DNA of 64,000 nucleotides from Conus ventricosus (GCA_018398815.1 CM031628.1:10159127-10223126); one strand, 5' to 3'. Positions 34,372-47,460 are shown, numbered from the stretch's first letter. Notes: generated from the sequence alone by a model not told the origin. Program-made: numbers and translations.

Positions 34372-36120
34372 CTATTGGAGGGCCTCTGGGTAGACAAATT
34401 TCTGGTCTCCCTGTTTGGCGCAAGTATAGTCAGTGTTTCTGCGTTTCCAGTTCGTGATGCTGTAAACGTAGAACATTCCCTTGTGTAAAACACGGAACGG
34501 TCAGGTCTGCCCCAGGGGTGAAATGTCTGACCCTGGCTCTTGTTTATTTTCAGAGAAAACTGGTTTCCATGGGAGACTGAAGCCATCAGAACTGGAATGG
34601 CAGGGGTGAGTCCATGGGTTCCGAGGAATTGTGGGGAGCAGCACCGGTTCACCTTTGTGGGGGCCACATGATATTTTCGCTTCTTCGACGTTCCTGTGCG
34701 TCTGGTGAAAACACATCGGGGCCATTGATCACCTTTGGCGGGTCCAGTGAGTGGAGAATGATCATGGGGACTCCAGATTTCAGCAACCGTTCATGCGGGG
34801 GAAGTCCGAAATCTCAATGGATTCAGGAGTTTTTGGGATAAAGGACTCCCTCATCATCATTCTGTCACAGATCTGTACAGATTTTCCTCTCCAGGAAGTC
34901 AGCTGCGATTTTTCTGTTTAGCCTGTTGACAAATCTTGTTCAGGGAGGAGATTATGGCCCTTTCCCCTGACCAGTCTGAGTCTGCACAGTGAGCATGAAG
35001 ATCCGGGTAGACTGCTTCTATCGATCCTCCTGGCTATCATAAAACTGGCATAGTGGCTGTGGGACCAATATAGTACTGGAAACATGACCCCAATGGCACC
35101 ATTGCCAATGTCAAGCAGAAGTTTGGCGAAGCTGGCTGTCTGGGGGTTTCCAGACAGGTAGGCTCTCATATTGGTGGTTAGACGTTTAACAATCATGCTC
35201 GCCCCTTCTTCAAAAAGGGGTTGACAATGTTGGCCCCGGTGCCATTGAGGACGACAGGGAGGATCTGCCAGAAGTCCCCCAAAAGAACAGCGTTGGGATG
35301 CCTCCCATTGGCCTGTGCACTTGGGTGATTGTCCTGCAGCGTAGAGTCCATGGCCTCGTAGACAGCTTTGTGGGTATGGGAGCTCATCAATTATGATGGT
35401 TGCAGCCTCTTTGATGACTTTTTGGGCCAAAAGTTGACCCCACGCTTGACGGGCAGGTTCGCGTTTCTTGCTTGTCGGCACCAGAGGGGCCTTGAAAGTG
35501 CTATGTACTGTCCGCCCACCCGGCAAAAGAGTAGCGGCAATGCCACTGGAAGCAGTGCTAGCACTATTTTGCCTGTGGAGCAAGATCCTGTTCAGGGTAA
35601 GATTCAGGATGGTTTTTTCCTGTCCCTCATGGAGCACATGGGAAAATTATTTTGCTGCTTGCTGTGGATCCTGATTCCCGCTCAACCAAAGGTCATTTAA
35701 AGCTGTCGTACACGTCTATCTGGTCAGCTGTCACTTCTTCAGCGATCATCAGCTGCTGCCCGGATGCAGTAGTGTCTAATTGGGCTCGCGGTAGTATTCT
35801 CGAGGGACAGTTTGTCGTTGTGTGACTGTTGGATATGGCATTCCATACTCCTCTGTAGACTTGCCCCCAAGAAGGAAGAGTTTGGCTGAATCACAGTAAG
35901 AGCTGGTTGTAGATGGGATCTGTGTACTGCGCTTCATAAAAAAGATATCTCTTCGACTTGGAAGAGGAAATCTTCAGCAAGATGGCTCTGAAGGGTTCCA
36001 CAGGTTGCCTGGTTACTGGGGTTGCAAGCCACCAGGGTAATACAGAAGTCCACGCAGCAGTCGCGTCTCTGAGAGGTTGACGCTTTCCCCCTCCAGGGCA
36101 AGTTGTAGAAGGTGGTCATC
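34372..36120 (-). pseudogene. Helitron PIF1-type helicase remnant (C)
   Basis: The longest intact frame, 35637-34918, contains SSGIAATLLPGGRTVHSTF (motif Ia), IIIDELPY (Walker B, motif II), GDFWQILPVV in an overlapping frame (motif III), and TTNMRAYLSGNPQTASFAKL (motif IV region). A later frame (34667-34356) holds INKSQGQTF (motif V) and a motif VI remnant. The protein ends in VYPEALQ with TAG at 34374-34372. At the Walker A position the frame reads EGQEKT, not GGTGKT, so ATP binding would be lost. The part from 35640 to 36120 is upstream helicase sequence in other frames. No Rep domain found. Confidence 0.72.
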
Positions 36121-36146
36121 TTCCAGTTTCGGTTCGTGTAAGTTGT

Positions 36147-37760
36147 ACACTGCCGAACTAAAGTTAAGGGCCAGAAGAAGAAACATCTCTCATAACCCCA
36201 AAAATCAAAGCAACACCTTAAACTCTTGAAATGTATTAATACGACATGTAACCTTTCGATTCATGTAAACAAAATCACCAACAAAGAAATTTCATTCGCG
36301 CAGCAAACGTCGGAATTACCCCACCCCCTTTGAAAAGTTGCAAGAAAGTTCTTTCAGTTTGGTCAAGTTCAGTAAGGGTGTGCCCACCCTGGGCTGCAAG
36401 GCATTCACCGATCCGTGAGCGCATTTAGTTCACATGGTTCTGGAGCATCTGTTGAGAGATTGCTATCCACTCCTGCTGCAGGAACCGGAAGAGCTGGTCG
36501 ACATCAGCAGGTGAGGGGTGATTGTCCTCACCCGGCGCCCAAGGATATCCCAGAGGTGTTCTATGGGCGCCAAGTCGGGTGATCGGGCTGGCCAGTTCAT
36601 CCTCACAATCTGCTGACGCTGCAGAACATCTTGGACCACCCTAGCGCGATGAGGGGTCGCGTTATCGTCTTGGAGTTATAGCGCCGGCACCCATGGCTTG
36701 CAGTGTAGGGAGGATCAGAGGCGTCACGATTTCATCCCTGTACCGTACGCCGGTAAGATTGCCTCTAATACGGTACAGTGGGGTCCTCCCGTGCAGATGG
36801 AAGCCAGCCCACACCATAACTAAACCGCCTCCGTACCTGTCATGTTCCTGGACACAGGCGTCGATGAAACGTTCACCTGGACGTCTCCAAGCGCGTATGC
36901 GGGCATCACAGGAAGACAGAGTAAACCGGGACTCGTCTGTAAAGAGTACCCTGCCCCACTGCTGTCTGTTCTAACGTCGATGGTTTTGGCAGAACGCCAT
37001 CATGGCCCGGCGATGACGTGGTGTGAGGGGCACACGGACGACAGTTCTCCTTGAGTGCAGGCGCACATCACGCAGACGACGGGTCACCATCATGCGACTG
37101 ATGGTGATGTTGGCAGCGGCCCTGAGGTTGCCTATCAACGTCCTGCGGGTGATGGTTCGGTGACGTAGAGCCAAGACCTGGAGGTAGCGATCGTCTCTTC
37201 GATCTGTACATCTTGGCCGCCCAGACCGAGGTCGCTCATCCGTACTTCCGGTAGTCTGGAAGCGTTGGTTGAGTCGCTGAATAACAGAGTGGCTAACTCC
37301 TAGCCGTCTGGAAACTTCTCTGCCGGAAACGCCGTCCTGCAGCCATCCCAGCGCCCGTCCTCGATCCACTGTTGTCAGTTTCGTTCTTGGAGGCATGCTT
37401 AATCAGAGCTCTGGTGCGCGCCCCTAAATACCCCTTCCTGTGCAACTTTCGTTGAGAAGTGTTCAGTATAGCCATGGTTTGCTCGTGCAAAATGCCAAAA
37501 ACCTACTGCAATACTGCTTCTTCAGCTAAATTCGAGCAAAGTTTCAAGAAAAGTCTCGTGTTTTGACAACCTTTTCACTGCCCCTAAAAACGGTGTTGCT
37601 GAACGGCAATTCTTGCAAAACATGGTCAGGCACGTGCAGCAGTAGGAAAGGCTTTGGGAAAACCCAAGTTGACCATTTTTTCGTCACGCGGTGTTGGCAT
37701 GAAAAATACACACGGAAAGCTGCTGAAATCAGAGGCCGGCCCTTAACTTTAGTTCCGCAG
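36147..37760 (-). mobile_element. Tc1/mariner-type transposon inserted in Helitron minisatellite
   Basis: The terminal inverted repeats read GGAACTAAAGTTAAGGGCC: near 36151-36171 (one mismatch) and, reversed, near 37735-37756. TA dinucleotides flank both ends, and the flanks rejoin into the minisatellite phrase gtaagttgtatatcatt. Length is about 1.6 kb, usual for Tc1. The transposase is on the minus strand and frameshifted. Confidence 0.85.
36450..37396 (-). pseudogene. Tc1-type transposase, frameshifted
   Basis: The intact N-terminal 141 codons (37396-36971) start MPPRTKLTTVDRGRALGW and carry a helix-turn-helix (GREVSRRLGVSHSVIQRL), a GRPRC AT-hook-like link and a second HTH. The catalytic domain follows in other frames: FTDESRF near 36940 (first D), QDDNATPHRAR near 36650 (second D), and SPDLAPIEHLWD near 36560 (E). 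The usual family length is about 340 residues, which matches the span. At least two frameshifts plus a stop before the second D mean it is inactive. It would cut and paste the element into TA sites. Confidence 0.82.
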
Positions 37761-38000
37761 TATATATCATTGTGCAGCATTTAAACTACACCTGTATACC
37801 AAATTTCATCAAGAAAGTCATTTAGAAAATAACGGATCTTAACGGTTTTTAAACGCTCAATTTTAAGTTTCTGTTCGTGTAAATTGTACATCATTGTTCA
37901 GCGTGTAAAACTCTCTGTATACGAATTTCATCAGGGAAAGGTCAATTTTATAAAACGGTCTTTAAAAGTCCATTTTAAATTTCGTCGTTATTGTATACTT
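37761..38000. repeat. Helitron minisatellite, continuation to gap
   Basis: Two to three monomers of the same array of about 120 bases resume directly after the Tc1-type element and run into the N gap. Confidence 0.75.
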
Positions 38001-39000
38001 NNNNNNNNNNNNNNNNNNNNNNNNNNNNNNNNNNNNNNNNNNNNNNNNNNNNNNNNNNNNNNNNNNNNNNNNNNNNNNNNNNNNNNNNNNNNNNNNNNNN
38101 NNNNNNNNNNNNNNNNNNNNNNNNNNNNNNNNNNNNNNNNNNNNNNNNNNNNNNNNNNNNNNNNNNNNNNNNNNNNNNNNNNNNNNNNNNNNNNNNNNNN
38201 NNNNNNNNNNNNNNNNNNNNNNNNNNNNNNNNNNNNNNNNNNNNNNNNNNNNNNNNNNNNNNNNNNNNNNNNNNNNNNNNNNNNNNNNNNNNNNNNNNNN
38301 NNNNNNNNNNNNNNNNNNNNNNNNNNNNNNNNNNNNNNNNNNNNNNNNNNNNNNNNNNNNNNNNNNNNNNNNNNNNNNNNNNNNNNNNNNNNNNNNNNNN
38401 NNNNNNNNNNNNNNNNNNNNNNNNNNNNNNNNNNNNNNNNNNNNNNNNNNNNNNNNNNNNNNNNNNNNNNNNNNNNNNNNNNNNNNNNNNNNNNNNNNNN
38501 NNNNNNNNNNNNNNNNNNNNNNNNNNNNNNNNNNNNNNNNNNNNNNNNNNNNNNNNNNNNNNNNNNNNNNNNNNNNNNNNNNNNNNNNNNNNNNNNNNNN
38601 NNNNNNNNNNNNNNNNNNNNNNNNNNNNNNNNNNNNNNNNNNNNNNNNNNNNNNNNNNNNNNNNNNNNNNNNNNNNNNNNNNNNNNNNNNNNNNNNNNNN
38701 NNNNNNNNNNNNNNNNNNNNNNNNNNNNNNNNNNNNNNNNNNNNNNNNNNNNNNNNNNNNNNNNNNNNNNNNNNNNNNNNNNNNNNNNNNNNNNNNNNNN
38801 NNNNNNNNNNNNNNNNNNNNNNNNNNNNNNNNNNNNNNNNNNNNNNNNNNNNNNNNNNNNNNNNNNNNNNNNNNNNNNNNNNNNNNNNNNNNNNNNNNNN
38901 NNNNNNNNNNNNNNNNNNNNNNNNNNNNNNNNNNNNNNNNNNNNNNNNNNNNNNNNNNNNNNNNNNNNNNNNNNNNNNNNNNNNNNNNNNNNNNNNNNNN
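38001..39000. other. Assembly gap of exactly 1,000 N
   Basis: All bases N. It hides the 5' end of Helitron C and the left neighbour of copy C. Confidence 1.
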
Positions 39001-39465
39001 ACATGGGCGGTTGCGCATTGGCCCATGCTGCCCCCGTCGAGGGGAAGTCCGGGCCAAAGTGGCGTGTTGAGGGGCGCGGATCCTACTCCGAATCCCTCTC
39101 AACCACTAGGACACCATTCTCCCCCGACACGGGTCGCACCGCACGGTCACACGGTGGACCAAGAGGCCACAGAGAAAATAGAAAGTGCTACAGAAGACTT
39201 GTGAAAAAAGAAAAGAATAGGATAAAGATCCGTAAAGGCAGAAGATAGACAAAACAGGAGAAACTGCAGATTAATAAGGAGAATGTTGAAAGATAAATGC
39301 AGGTGAAAGAACCATGGTAGGCAGAAAAAAAACACAAAAAAACAGAGAAAAAGAAAGCCCACTTAAAACAAAGTCCCACCCTCAAGGGGCACAAGAGGTG
39401 ACCCTGAGAACTAAAAATAAGAACACCCCACCCAGGTCCCCCAGGGCAGACCCCGGTGGGGGGAA
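39001..39465. other. Unannotated spacer before copy C
   Basis: A G+C-richer segment followed by A-rich sequence. No domain, RNA or repeat recognised. Confidence 0.45.
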
Positions 39466-39625
39466 ATACACACACACAAAGACTGAAAAAGCAGCTTAAC
39501 TAAAAACAATTTTTGATAAAACTATTAAAGGCCAAAACATGATGAAGTCACACTCACACGCACACACACATACACACACTGACACAAGTAACAGCGACAC
39601 ACACAGGCACGAAGACAGATTTACC

Positions 39626-39627
<2 letters not shown>

Positions 39628-39715
<88 letters not shown>
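39628..39715. repeat. (CA)n microsatellite, copy C
   Basis: Counterpart of 94-172. Poly-C runs follow at about 39969 and 40536, and a single 34-base minisatellite unit near 40626. Confidence 0.95.
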
Positions 39716-39716
<1 letters not shown>

Positions 39717-41221
39717 AACAGCTAAGCCAACTATCGTAAGCAGATGAACTTGGGAGCTACATGACAACACTTGTAGAGCAGGGGGTCGAGTTCTGTGTCT
39801 CAGTCTGTGCAAATCAAATTCAATGTCTTCTCGGAGAGTGTCTTTCAGCTGGAAGATGTTGTGACGACGAAATCTAAATTTGCGTGAAGTTCGGACCATT
39901 GAACGTGTCCAAAAGCTTTGTTAGATCTAATCCACGGCGAACTCATGCCCTATCCTCGTTGTACGTTACCCCCCCCCCCCCCTCACCCACTGTAAACCAC
40001 GAGATTAAAGGTTACTGTCGACAAATGGTAACGGACCTTCGGAGCTTAAAAACGAGGTAGTAGGTAACTTTCCCGTTACCCATGACATGTAAGTACTGCC
40101 CCTGGTGTGGACAAAAGGTCATTTTTTTGTCACTGAAAGCACTTGTCTGATCCCATGTCTTTTACTGTTTAGCTTTGCATGCAAGTCCCCGTTTTTCCTA
40201 ACATAAAGCAGTTCAAAGTATTTTGGTAATCTTTCATAACTGCCCAAAGCGAGGTTTGGGTGTTAAACTATAAGTTGAAGCGTTCATCATTGACTTTTGA
40301 TAAAAATTATGCCCACGAATCCCTCCACCACCCTTAAAAATGTGGCTCATGGTGCCCCCTGATTTCCTCTTAATGGGGTGGTTTAAGGAAATTAAAAAAG
40401 TAAAAAAAATTAAAAAAAGAGTTTACTTTCCTTCTGGGAAGCCATCTTTTTCCCCATTGGTAAGTACCTTTGGCGATTTGGAAGATGAGGATCAGGGTGT
40501 TTTCTTCTTCTTTTTTGTTATCTAGCCGTTTTCTCCCCCCCCCCCCCCGACCCCTCGATCCACCCCCCCCCCCCCCCGACCCCCTTCCCTCTCCGCAAAC
40601 TGAAGTACAATCAAGCAGAGTCCTGGATAACTCCGAGAGATATGGGATATTAATTTTGGGGGGCAGACCCAAAATGGCCCCATTTAACATGGGACACATG
40701 AAGGGAGGGGGGGGGGCATTTGGGTCTCCACACCCACCCCCTCCATAAAGTGAAGCACAATCAGACACAGTGCACAAAACCCACGCTGTAAGATATGGGG
40801 TAGTCAGTTTGGGGCAGACCCTGAATGGTCCCTTTAACGGGAAAAAAGGAAAAGAAGTTGGAGGAGGGGGTCTTTTTGGGTCTAACGCACGTTCCCTTAC
40901 AGGATTGATTAGGCAGTGGGATGAGAGGGGGGGGATGCAATCGGTGCACGAGTTCACTGGGAGAGGGGCCTTTTTGATACATTACATCTCAAAAGCTGCA
41001 TCTTTGATCTCTGTGCCAAAATGATATTCTTTATGTAAGGTTGGATTGAAAGTAAAAGACCGCAAAAAAAGTATTTGTTTTGGAAAGCTATTGACGGCAA
41101 TAGTCTTCATTTAAATTGAATGAACTAAGAAACTGCAAAGTGTCGACCTTTTTAGTTGCTCTGTGTTGCATTTAGACCACTAAGAAAAAGGTCAAATTCA
41201 CATTGCTCTTTCGTTTGTTCA

Positions 41222-41821
41222 GGTATAAACAGACACTGATGTGGATGGACCAGACGCTAGCCCTTTGGGGTGTACACAATACCAGTCACTAGGACTACAC
41301 AGCTCACTCATCCGACGTGTAGTAGGTTTGATGCAAACACCTCTCTTTGTTAATAAACATATCTTCAAAAAGCCAATATCATACCCTTTAAGTTGTGTCT
41401 GGCACATGGTATAATCGCCTTTTCGTACCTCGAAAGGTCAAAAACCCGGTGCACGAATTTCCCGTGTGGGTTGCCGCCCTTTTCCTCATGAAATGCTTCA
41501 AGCCAATTCATCTTTGTCCTTTAAAAACACAGGGACGTTTTTGTTTTTGGCCTGTAAAGTGGCGTGACTTTTTGGGCCAAACTGGCGGTCCCGTGGCACT
41601 GACACACAGCCTCTCTTAAACCCTTTTTTTTTTCCCGGGAAAAGCGCATTTCCCCTCGCTGTTCTCGTGCCTCACGGAAAGCAAGGGCGTGCCCTACACG
41701 TTTGGGGTGACCCCGACAAATTTAGTGACAATAGTGGAGTCGTTTTGTGCTTCCGGTTTGTCAAAAACAGCAAGGGGGAGTAGACGGGTTTTGTATTTTG
41801 ATTCTCAACCCTAAATTTAGG
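41222..41821 (+). pseudogene. GRL101-like receptor, 5' LDLa exon (copy C, degraded)
   Basis: It follows the copy A exon from the acceptor (tttgttcag) through the aacacttctc/gttaataaacatatcttc region to the LDLa module (gccctacacgtttgg...gagtcgttttgtgc at 41688-41752). Dozens of deletions and base-to-homopolymer changes break the frame. Homology stops at about 41822 in sequence equivalent to just past the exon. May be a consensus artefact as much as a pseudogene. Confidence 0.6.
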
Positions 41822-44800
41822 TCACAGGGAAACCCGGGGACGGCCCTACCACCCACCCCGTTTACACCCTAGAGCAGCAACAAGCACACTAACCAGCTTT
41901 CAACTGGCCTTCTTTTTTTCACAACCCACACAGGCGCCCCACTCACGCCCACCACAACCACACCCAGTTATCCACTTCTTCACTGACCCACACTCCCCCG
42001 CCCCTGGAACCTTAACCTTGCTAAAGCCCAGTTGGGGTTTTTCACTGGCCCTAGGGACGCAGAGTAGCCCGCACACGGGGTGGCTAAATACAGGGACAAG
42101 GACAAACCCCAAAGGGACTCAAATCTCAAAACTACAAACCCTCCCACCTTTCCCCAAGACTCGCCTTTCTCTTTGACCCGGATCCTACCAAAAAATTCCG
42201 CGTCCCTAAAAGGAGGAAGGTCCCACACGGGGGGGGGGGGGGGACAGAGCTAAACCCCAAACCCCATCCCTAACGCTACACCCCTTCTACCACAACTGGG
42301 AAAACCCACCCCGGCCCCGGGAAAGCCCCAGTCCTGGCGCGTATGGGGCCCCCTCGCAGGTTACACCTCCCGGAAAAGATTCTGCCCCCCGGCGCTGCCC
42401 GTGGTCCTCGCAGACTGACTCCCCTGCGATAGCGCGACCCCAACCACCACGCACCAACCAGACCCCTTCGCGATCCGGGCTCGACGCCCCTCCTCTGAAG
42501 GCCCCGCCGGGTTACGGGGGGAGGGAAGGCCGGGTGCAGCCCCCCTCTCACGGGGACGCCTGACCGGGAAAAGTAACGGTCCCGGGAAACCCCCCAGAAG
42601 CCCGGTGCAGGAGGGAGCTGCCACAAACGGAGAGGGCCCGGGGTATTTCCCCCCTCTCCCCGGGAAAACAGGGGTACAGAAAGCCCGCGCTCCCCGACGG
42701 CACGCGGCATAGATGCGTGGTCTGGCCCCAGTCTCAGGAGGGAACGGGATACCTGTGACACAACTGTAGGCCACAACTAAAAATGTTGCTACTACCGAGT
42801 CATAAAGGTTCATGGCTACTGGTAAAGCTTTAATCCCCCATCTCCTTCCCTATTCCCACTCGGGCATGAGAGTGCCCCCTTGAATTTCGGTACACCCCCC
42901 AACCCTTACCGTTTTGGGGTTACAGACCCCATTTCCTCCCAAACCCCTTACAATACATAAACAATTTCTCTGACCCAATCCACGTTTACATATGAAAGTA
43001 TAAATCACCCCATTCGGGGAGAAAAAAAAACCAATTAAGCAATCCAACACGGACCCCAGGGCCCCCTTAGAAAAACTAAAAAACAGAAAATGGGCAATTC
43101 ACAAGGAAATGTTTCCACACAAAAAACTAGAATACACCACCCAAAAAAAAAACAACAAAAGAACAACAAAAAAAAAACTTACAATTTTTAAAGGGTTCAA
43201 AAATTTCTAGATATTCATACAAAAAATCGGCTCGCACCACAATCCTTCCATTCTATCCCTCTTTGCACCCCAAATTTTAAAATCTATAAACACAACAGAT
43301 TTGTTCGCCAAAATTTTCCACCCAGCACCCATTCAGTCATTCTTGTCAAAACCCAGGGGTTAATCCTTTTTATCCCCAACACAACCATACTTCTCAATAT
43401 ACATGCGACACTCCGTTTTTGTCCCTAAACTGCTGAGCTACCCCCTTAAACTTAAACCCCCCCTTCTTTCCGACTACTAAAATTCTAAGGGGACTGTCTC
43501 CCCTACAACCTAAGATAGCTTTCCCCAAACCCTTTTTTGTCAAAACCCGTACACCCCTGCGTTGCGACTGTCTTTATTTTTAAAAAAAAACCAAACCAAA
43601 CCCAATGGACTCCTGTGAAAACCAGATACGACGTCACAGTACAGTCCGCACGCGCACGACCCCGCGTCGGAAAAACAAGACTCGTACGAAAGTGAAAAGC
43701 CCCAAATAATTTAAGGGTCACGACCGTACCCAGTAAAAAACCCCTCGCCTCCCAATTACCCTTGGCCTACTGCCCCACTTAAACCGATTCCAATGCTGCG
43801 AGGTCAACCCGAAATCGTTAATCAATTTCAACGAACCACTACTATTTACAACTGAAATTGAGACAATCCCTTTTCGATTCACGCAGAATATCTGCCCCTG
43901 ACTCAATTATGATCCTCAAAAAAATGAACCCTTTTCCCTTCTTATTAAAAACCATGAAATAAAAAAGAAAAAACCCCCCAAAAAAATTTACATCACCGTC
44001 CATCAAGGGTTATTTTACAACCCACATTTTTAGCCAAAACGCACAGACAACGAACTCGGGAACCACTATGTACACTACTTAGAGAAAATACAGAAAAGAG
44101 GTAAAAACACAAACGGCTGAAAAGAAGTTTCAATCCAAAAAACCAAGACGAATCAACCAGAAAACCAGTATACGCAAAAAACCCAAAATAAAACTAACAA
44201 AACATAAACAACTACAGTAAAACTCGCCATAATAAAAAGAAACAGACAAACAACACCACCATAAACCCAACAAATCACCAACCTGGAAAAAACAGACGTT
44301 AAAACCACCCCAGTTTCTAAAACTGGTGAAGTGGCTGCCAAAAAAGGACACTAAACCGGCACGGGCCCAAGGGGCACCCAAACCCGCCGGGAGGCACAAA
44401 CTTGACCAAAGTCCTCCTAAAAAACAAAGGCGCTGCCCCCGCACCTCAAGGGTACGTCCACCCCCGACAAAACCCCAGGGACCAAAGGAAGCTACCCAAA
44501 CGCTTTCCCGCCCGGTCGGAATCAAGCAAACTCTCCACAACCAAAACGCGATTGGTCAGGCGCTTTTCCCCTCCCAGAGCTGACACGCCCGCCAAGGGAA
44601 ACTAGTTGTTGTCGGAAACAACACGACAATTACCACAAAAACCAAAGACTTGAAAAACCCCCAAAAACACCGAATCCGCCCGCCTTCCCTGGTGTAGAAC
44701 CCAAAATAAACAAAATTTAACAAACGGGGAAAGAAAAACCCAAACCCCCCGCTTCCCTCCCTTCAACAAGTGAAGATTGGAATCAAGAATATTGTATGCT

Positions 44801-45050
44801 TTTTTCTCCCCCCCAAACCAGCCCAACCTTCCACCCTTTAACCAAAAACCCCCAAATCTTAACACCACGCCGCACAACGCATATAAATTGCACAACCCCA
44901 ACGCTCTCTATTTCTGAATACCATTACTCCAAAAAATGGACGGCGATTTCTACCCTCGTCGGTGCATTTAGCCCCAAAGGTAAAGTCCATTCAGAATTAC
45001 AACGTCCAGGGGAAAAAAACAAAAACGGGTTGGAGTCCCAAAAAAATTTA
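41822..45050. other. Anomalous 3.2 kb insert, C/A-rich on + strand
   Basis: This block is absent from copies A and B at the matching point (after about 2480 and 14490). The + strand is rich in A and C with many short C and A runs. A subsegment (42280-42780) is markedly G+C rich. Open frames exist on the minus strand (for example 42776-42276) but encode low-complexity Arg/Gly/Pro-rich peptides without motifs. The inserted text does not resemble any other part of the window. Confidence 0.5.
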
Positions 45051-45195
45051 TCCTGGGTTTTCCCAAAAACCTAAAGGAAAAAAAAATGGGGGACTATTTT
45101 CCTAGTTCTGAAACGTGTAAAAAATGGTTAAGGAATTTTTAATGGGATATCTGGGGGTTATAAAGCGTTAAATATTGTAATAAATTCGAATTCTT

Positions 45196-45236
<41 letters not shown>

Positions 45237-45469
45237 TTTTGGAAGAAATAGGCTAGAAATGTCATTGTGCTCTTTTTTCTCCGTTAATTAAATTTGTCAC
45301 CAGTAAACAAAAACAAAGCTTCAAAAGAAATCAGCCTATTTTTAGAAAAAGTCCAAAATCTTTTTTTTCCCCAGGTTGGGACCTTCCCCCTTTGGGTTTT
45401 TTTGCTGTTGTTGAGTTTTGTGAAAACCATTATGAAGATGCAAAAGCAATAGTCCCCCAAAGGGGGAAA

Positions 45470-45660
45470 ACATCACAAAATCACAATTCGATCTTAAATT
45501 TTCGGCCACGTGGGTTTTTCAAGAAAAAAACAAAAACAATAAACTACGTAAAAACCATTGCCAAGATGGACATTAAGGTCGTATTTTTTTTTTTTTTCTC
45601 TTTAAAAAAAGGCCCCGTGGCCCAAAAATTTTAAAAGTGGAAATTTTTGGATCTTGTGCT
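45470..45660. repeat. Long inverted repeat (hairpin), copy C, eroded
   Basis: The arms are still recognisable around 45471-45541 and 45583-45656. The left arm keeps CGGCCACGTGG, the right has ggccccgtggcc. Many indels relative to copies A and B. Confidence 0.6.
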
Positions 45661-46009
45661 ATGAAATGGTTTCAAAGTGAATGATTTTAATGGAAACTAA
45701 CCAAGATTAGCAAAAAAAAAATAAAAATAATAAAATAATAAAAAAAAATAAAATAATTTAAAAATAAAATTTAAAAAAAATAATCCTGCGTCACCAAACT
45801 ATACCAAAAAAAAAAGGAAAGAGACACCCCCCCCCCCCCCCCCCCCCCCCCAAAAAAAAACGAAAAAAGCACGCGGGTTTTGGTCCTTAGGGAAAAAAAG
45901 GGGGTGAAGGACAGTCGTCATCTCTCAACAGGGCGCAAAATGGATCGGAATGGAAAAGAGGGCCCCTGGGAGGGGACACAAGCGGGTGAAAATAATAAGG
46001 TAATTTGAT

Positions 46010-46939
46010 GTGATTCAGCTGTGAAAGGCTTCTGTTGCTGCGCTTCTGCTGATTTCTTCTTCTTTTCTTCTTCTTTTCTTTTCTTCTTCTTTTTTCTTTT
46101 TCTTCTTCTTTTTTTCTCTTTTCTTCTTTTAAATGCAAAAAAAAAATATACCGAAAATATAAGTTAAAAAGTTTGGAAATAAATCGCAGAAACAATTTCA
46201 AACAAATAGGAAATTTTAATTGTAGTAACGCAGAACGTCTGAAAGAAGGGGAGAAGAAGAGGGATTGAGAAAGGGTTAATGATCTTATTTATGGCGATGA
46301 GACGATGGGCGATATGTGTGAGATTTTGAGATGTAGATATGATGTGTGAATGTGATGATATCATCTGATCAGATCAGCTGACTGATGATGATGATTGATC
46401 ATTTCTCATTATAGATGATGTGCAGGGATCATGATATTATTAGATCATGATCATATGAAGCGTGATGATGGGTGATGATGATGATTGATGATGATGATGA
46501 TACATGATGATGATGATATGAATGATGATGTGTGATGATAAGAGATGATGATATGATGTTTATGATGATGATGATATGATCAAAAAAGAAAAAAAAGAAG
46601 AAGAAAAAAAAAAAAAAATAGACAGGGAAAAGAAGAAAAACAAGAGAGAAGGGGAAAAAGAGAAAGAAAGGGAAAAAAAAAAAAGAGAAGAGGAGGAAAG
46701 GGGAGGAGGGGGGGGGGGAGAAAAGGGGAAGGGGGAGAGAGGGGAGGAGAAGGAGGAAAGAAGGAGGAGAAGAAGGGAAGGAGGGAAGGGGAGGAAGGAG
46801 ACAATAACGAAGGAGGAGAAGGAGGACGAGGGGGAAGAAGAAGAGGAGCTGATTTTTCCTGATGATGCAATGCCGATAGGCTGCCGCTGTAATGATAATA
46901 ATAATGATAATGATTACCAATGGTAATAACAATGATAAC

Positions 46940-46976
<37 letters not shown>

Positions 46977-47460
46977 TTAATAATAATAATAATAATAATA
47001 ATAATGATGATGATGATTTATGATGATGATGATGATGTGATGATGATGATGATGTTCATGATGATGTTGATGCTAATATGCTGCTACTGCTACTAATGAT
47101 AGATATATGATCATATTACTACTACTATACTCTATAAACTACTACTACTACTACTACTACTAAAATACTACTTTCTACTATAACAATGATAATAATGATA
47201 TCCTTATTATCATTCCAATTGTGCTTTATGAGAAGATCAAAGATAATATTACAATAGTAAAACAATGATAGTCATAGTGATACTAAAAAAATCCAATAAG
47301 AATAGTAATAACAATGTGACAATGACGACGACAACGACGACAACGACGACGACGACGACGTTGATGATGATGATGATGATGATGATGTTTATGATGATGA
47401 TGATGATGATGATGACGACGACGACAATGACGATGGTAATGATAGTAACAATAAAAGTAG
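46010..47460. repeat. Trinucleotide repeat super-block, copy C
   Basis: Order as in copies A and B, but the arrays are broken. It gains an (AAT)n run at about 46938-47000 not present in the others; the homopurine tract lies at about 46580-46830. Another A/T low-complexity run lies at 45710-45780. Confidence 0.9.

Larger units (their letters stand above)
33784..38000 (-). mobile_element. Helitron C, interrupted by a Tc1-type element and cut by gap
   Basis: The 3' end at about 33784-33820 (minus-strand CTCGAGCGAAGCCGGG then TACACCGGCT) lies directly against the 5' end of Helitron B. Then follow a tRNA-like segment, the best-preserved helicase, and minisatellite sequence split by a Tc1-type insertion (36147-37760) and resuming to the gap. 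The 5' end is not visible. Confidence 0.68.

Noticed and set aside
42276..42813. Arg/Gly/Pro-rich minus-strand frames of 150-166 codons
   Set aside because: G+C-rich low-complexity sequence in a suspect insert; two frames are open at once and no motif is visible. Ribosomal RNA was considered but no conserved rRNA segment is recognisable.
44130..44540. 136-codon hydrophobic minus-strand frame resembling a membrane protein
   Set aside because: It comes from C/A-rich sequence read in reverse as Gly, Val, Trp and Phe codons; it lies in the suspect block and has no family match.
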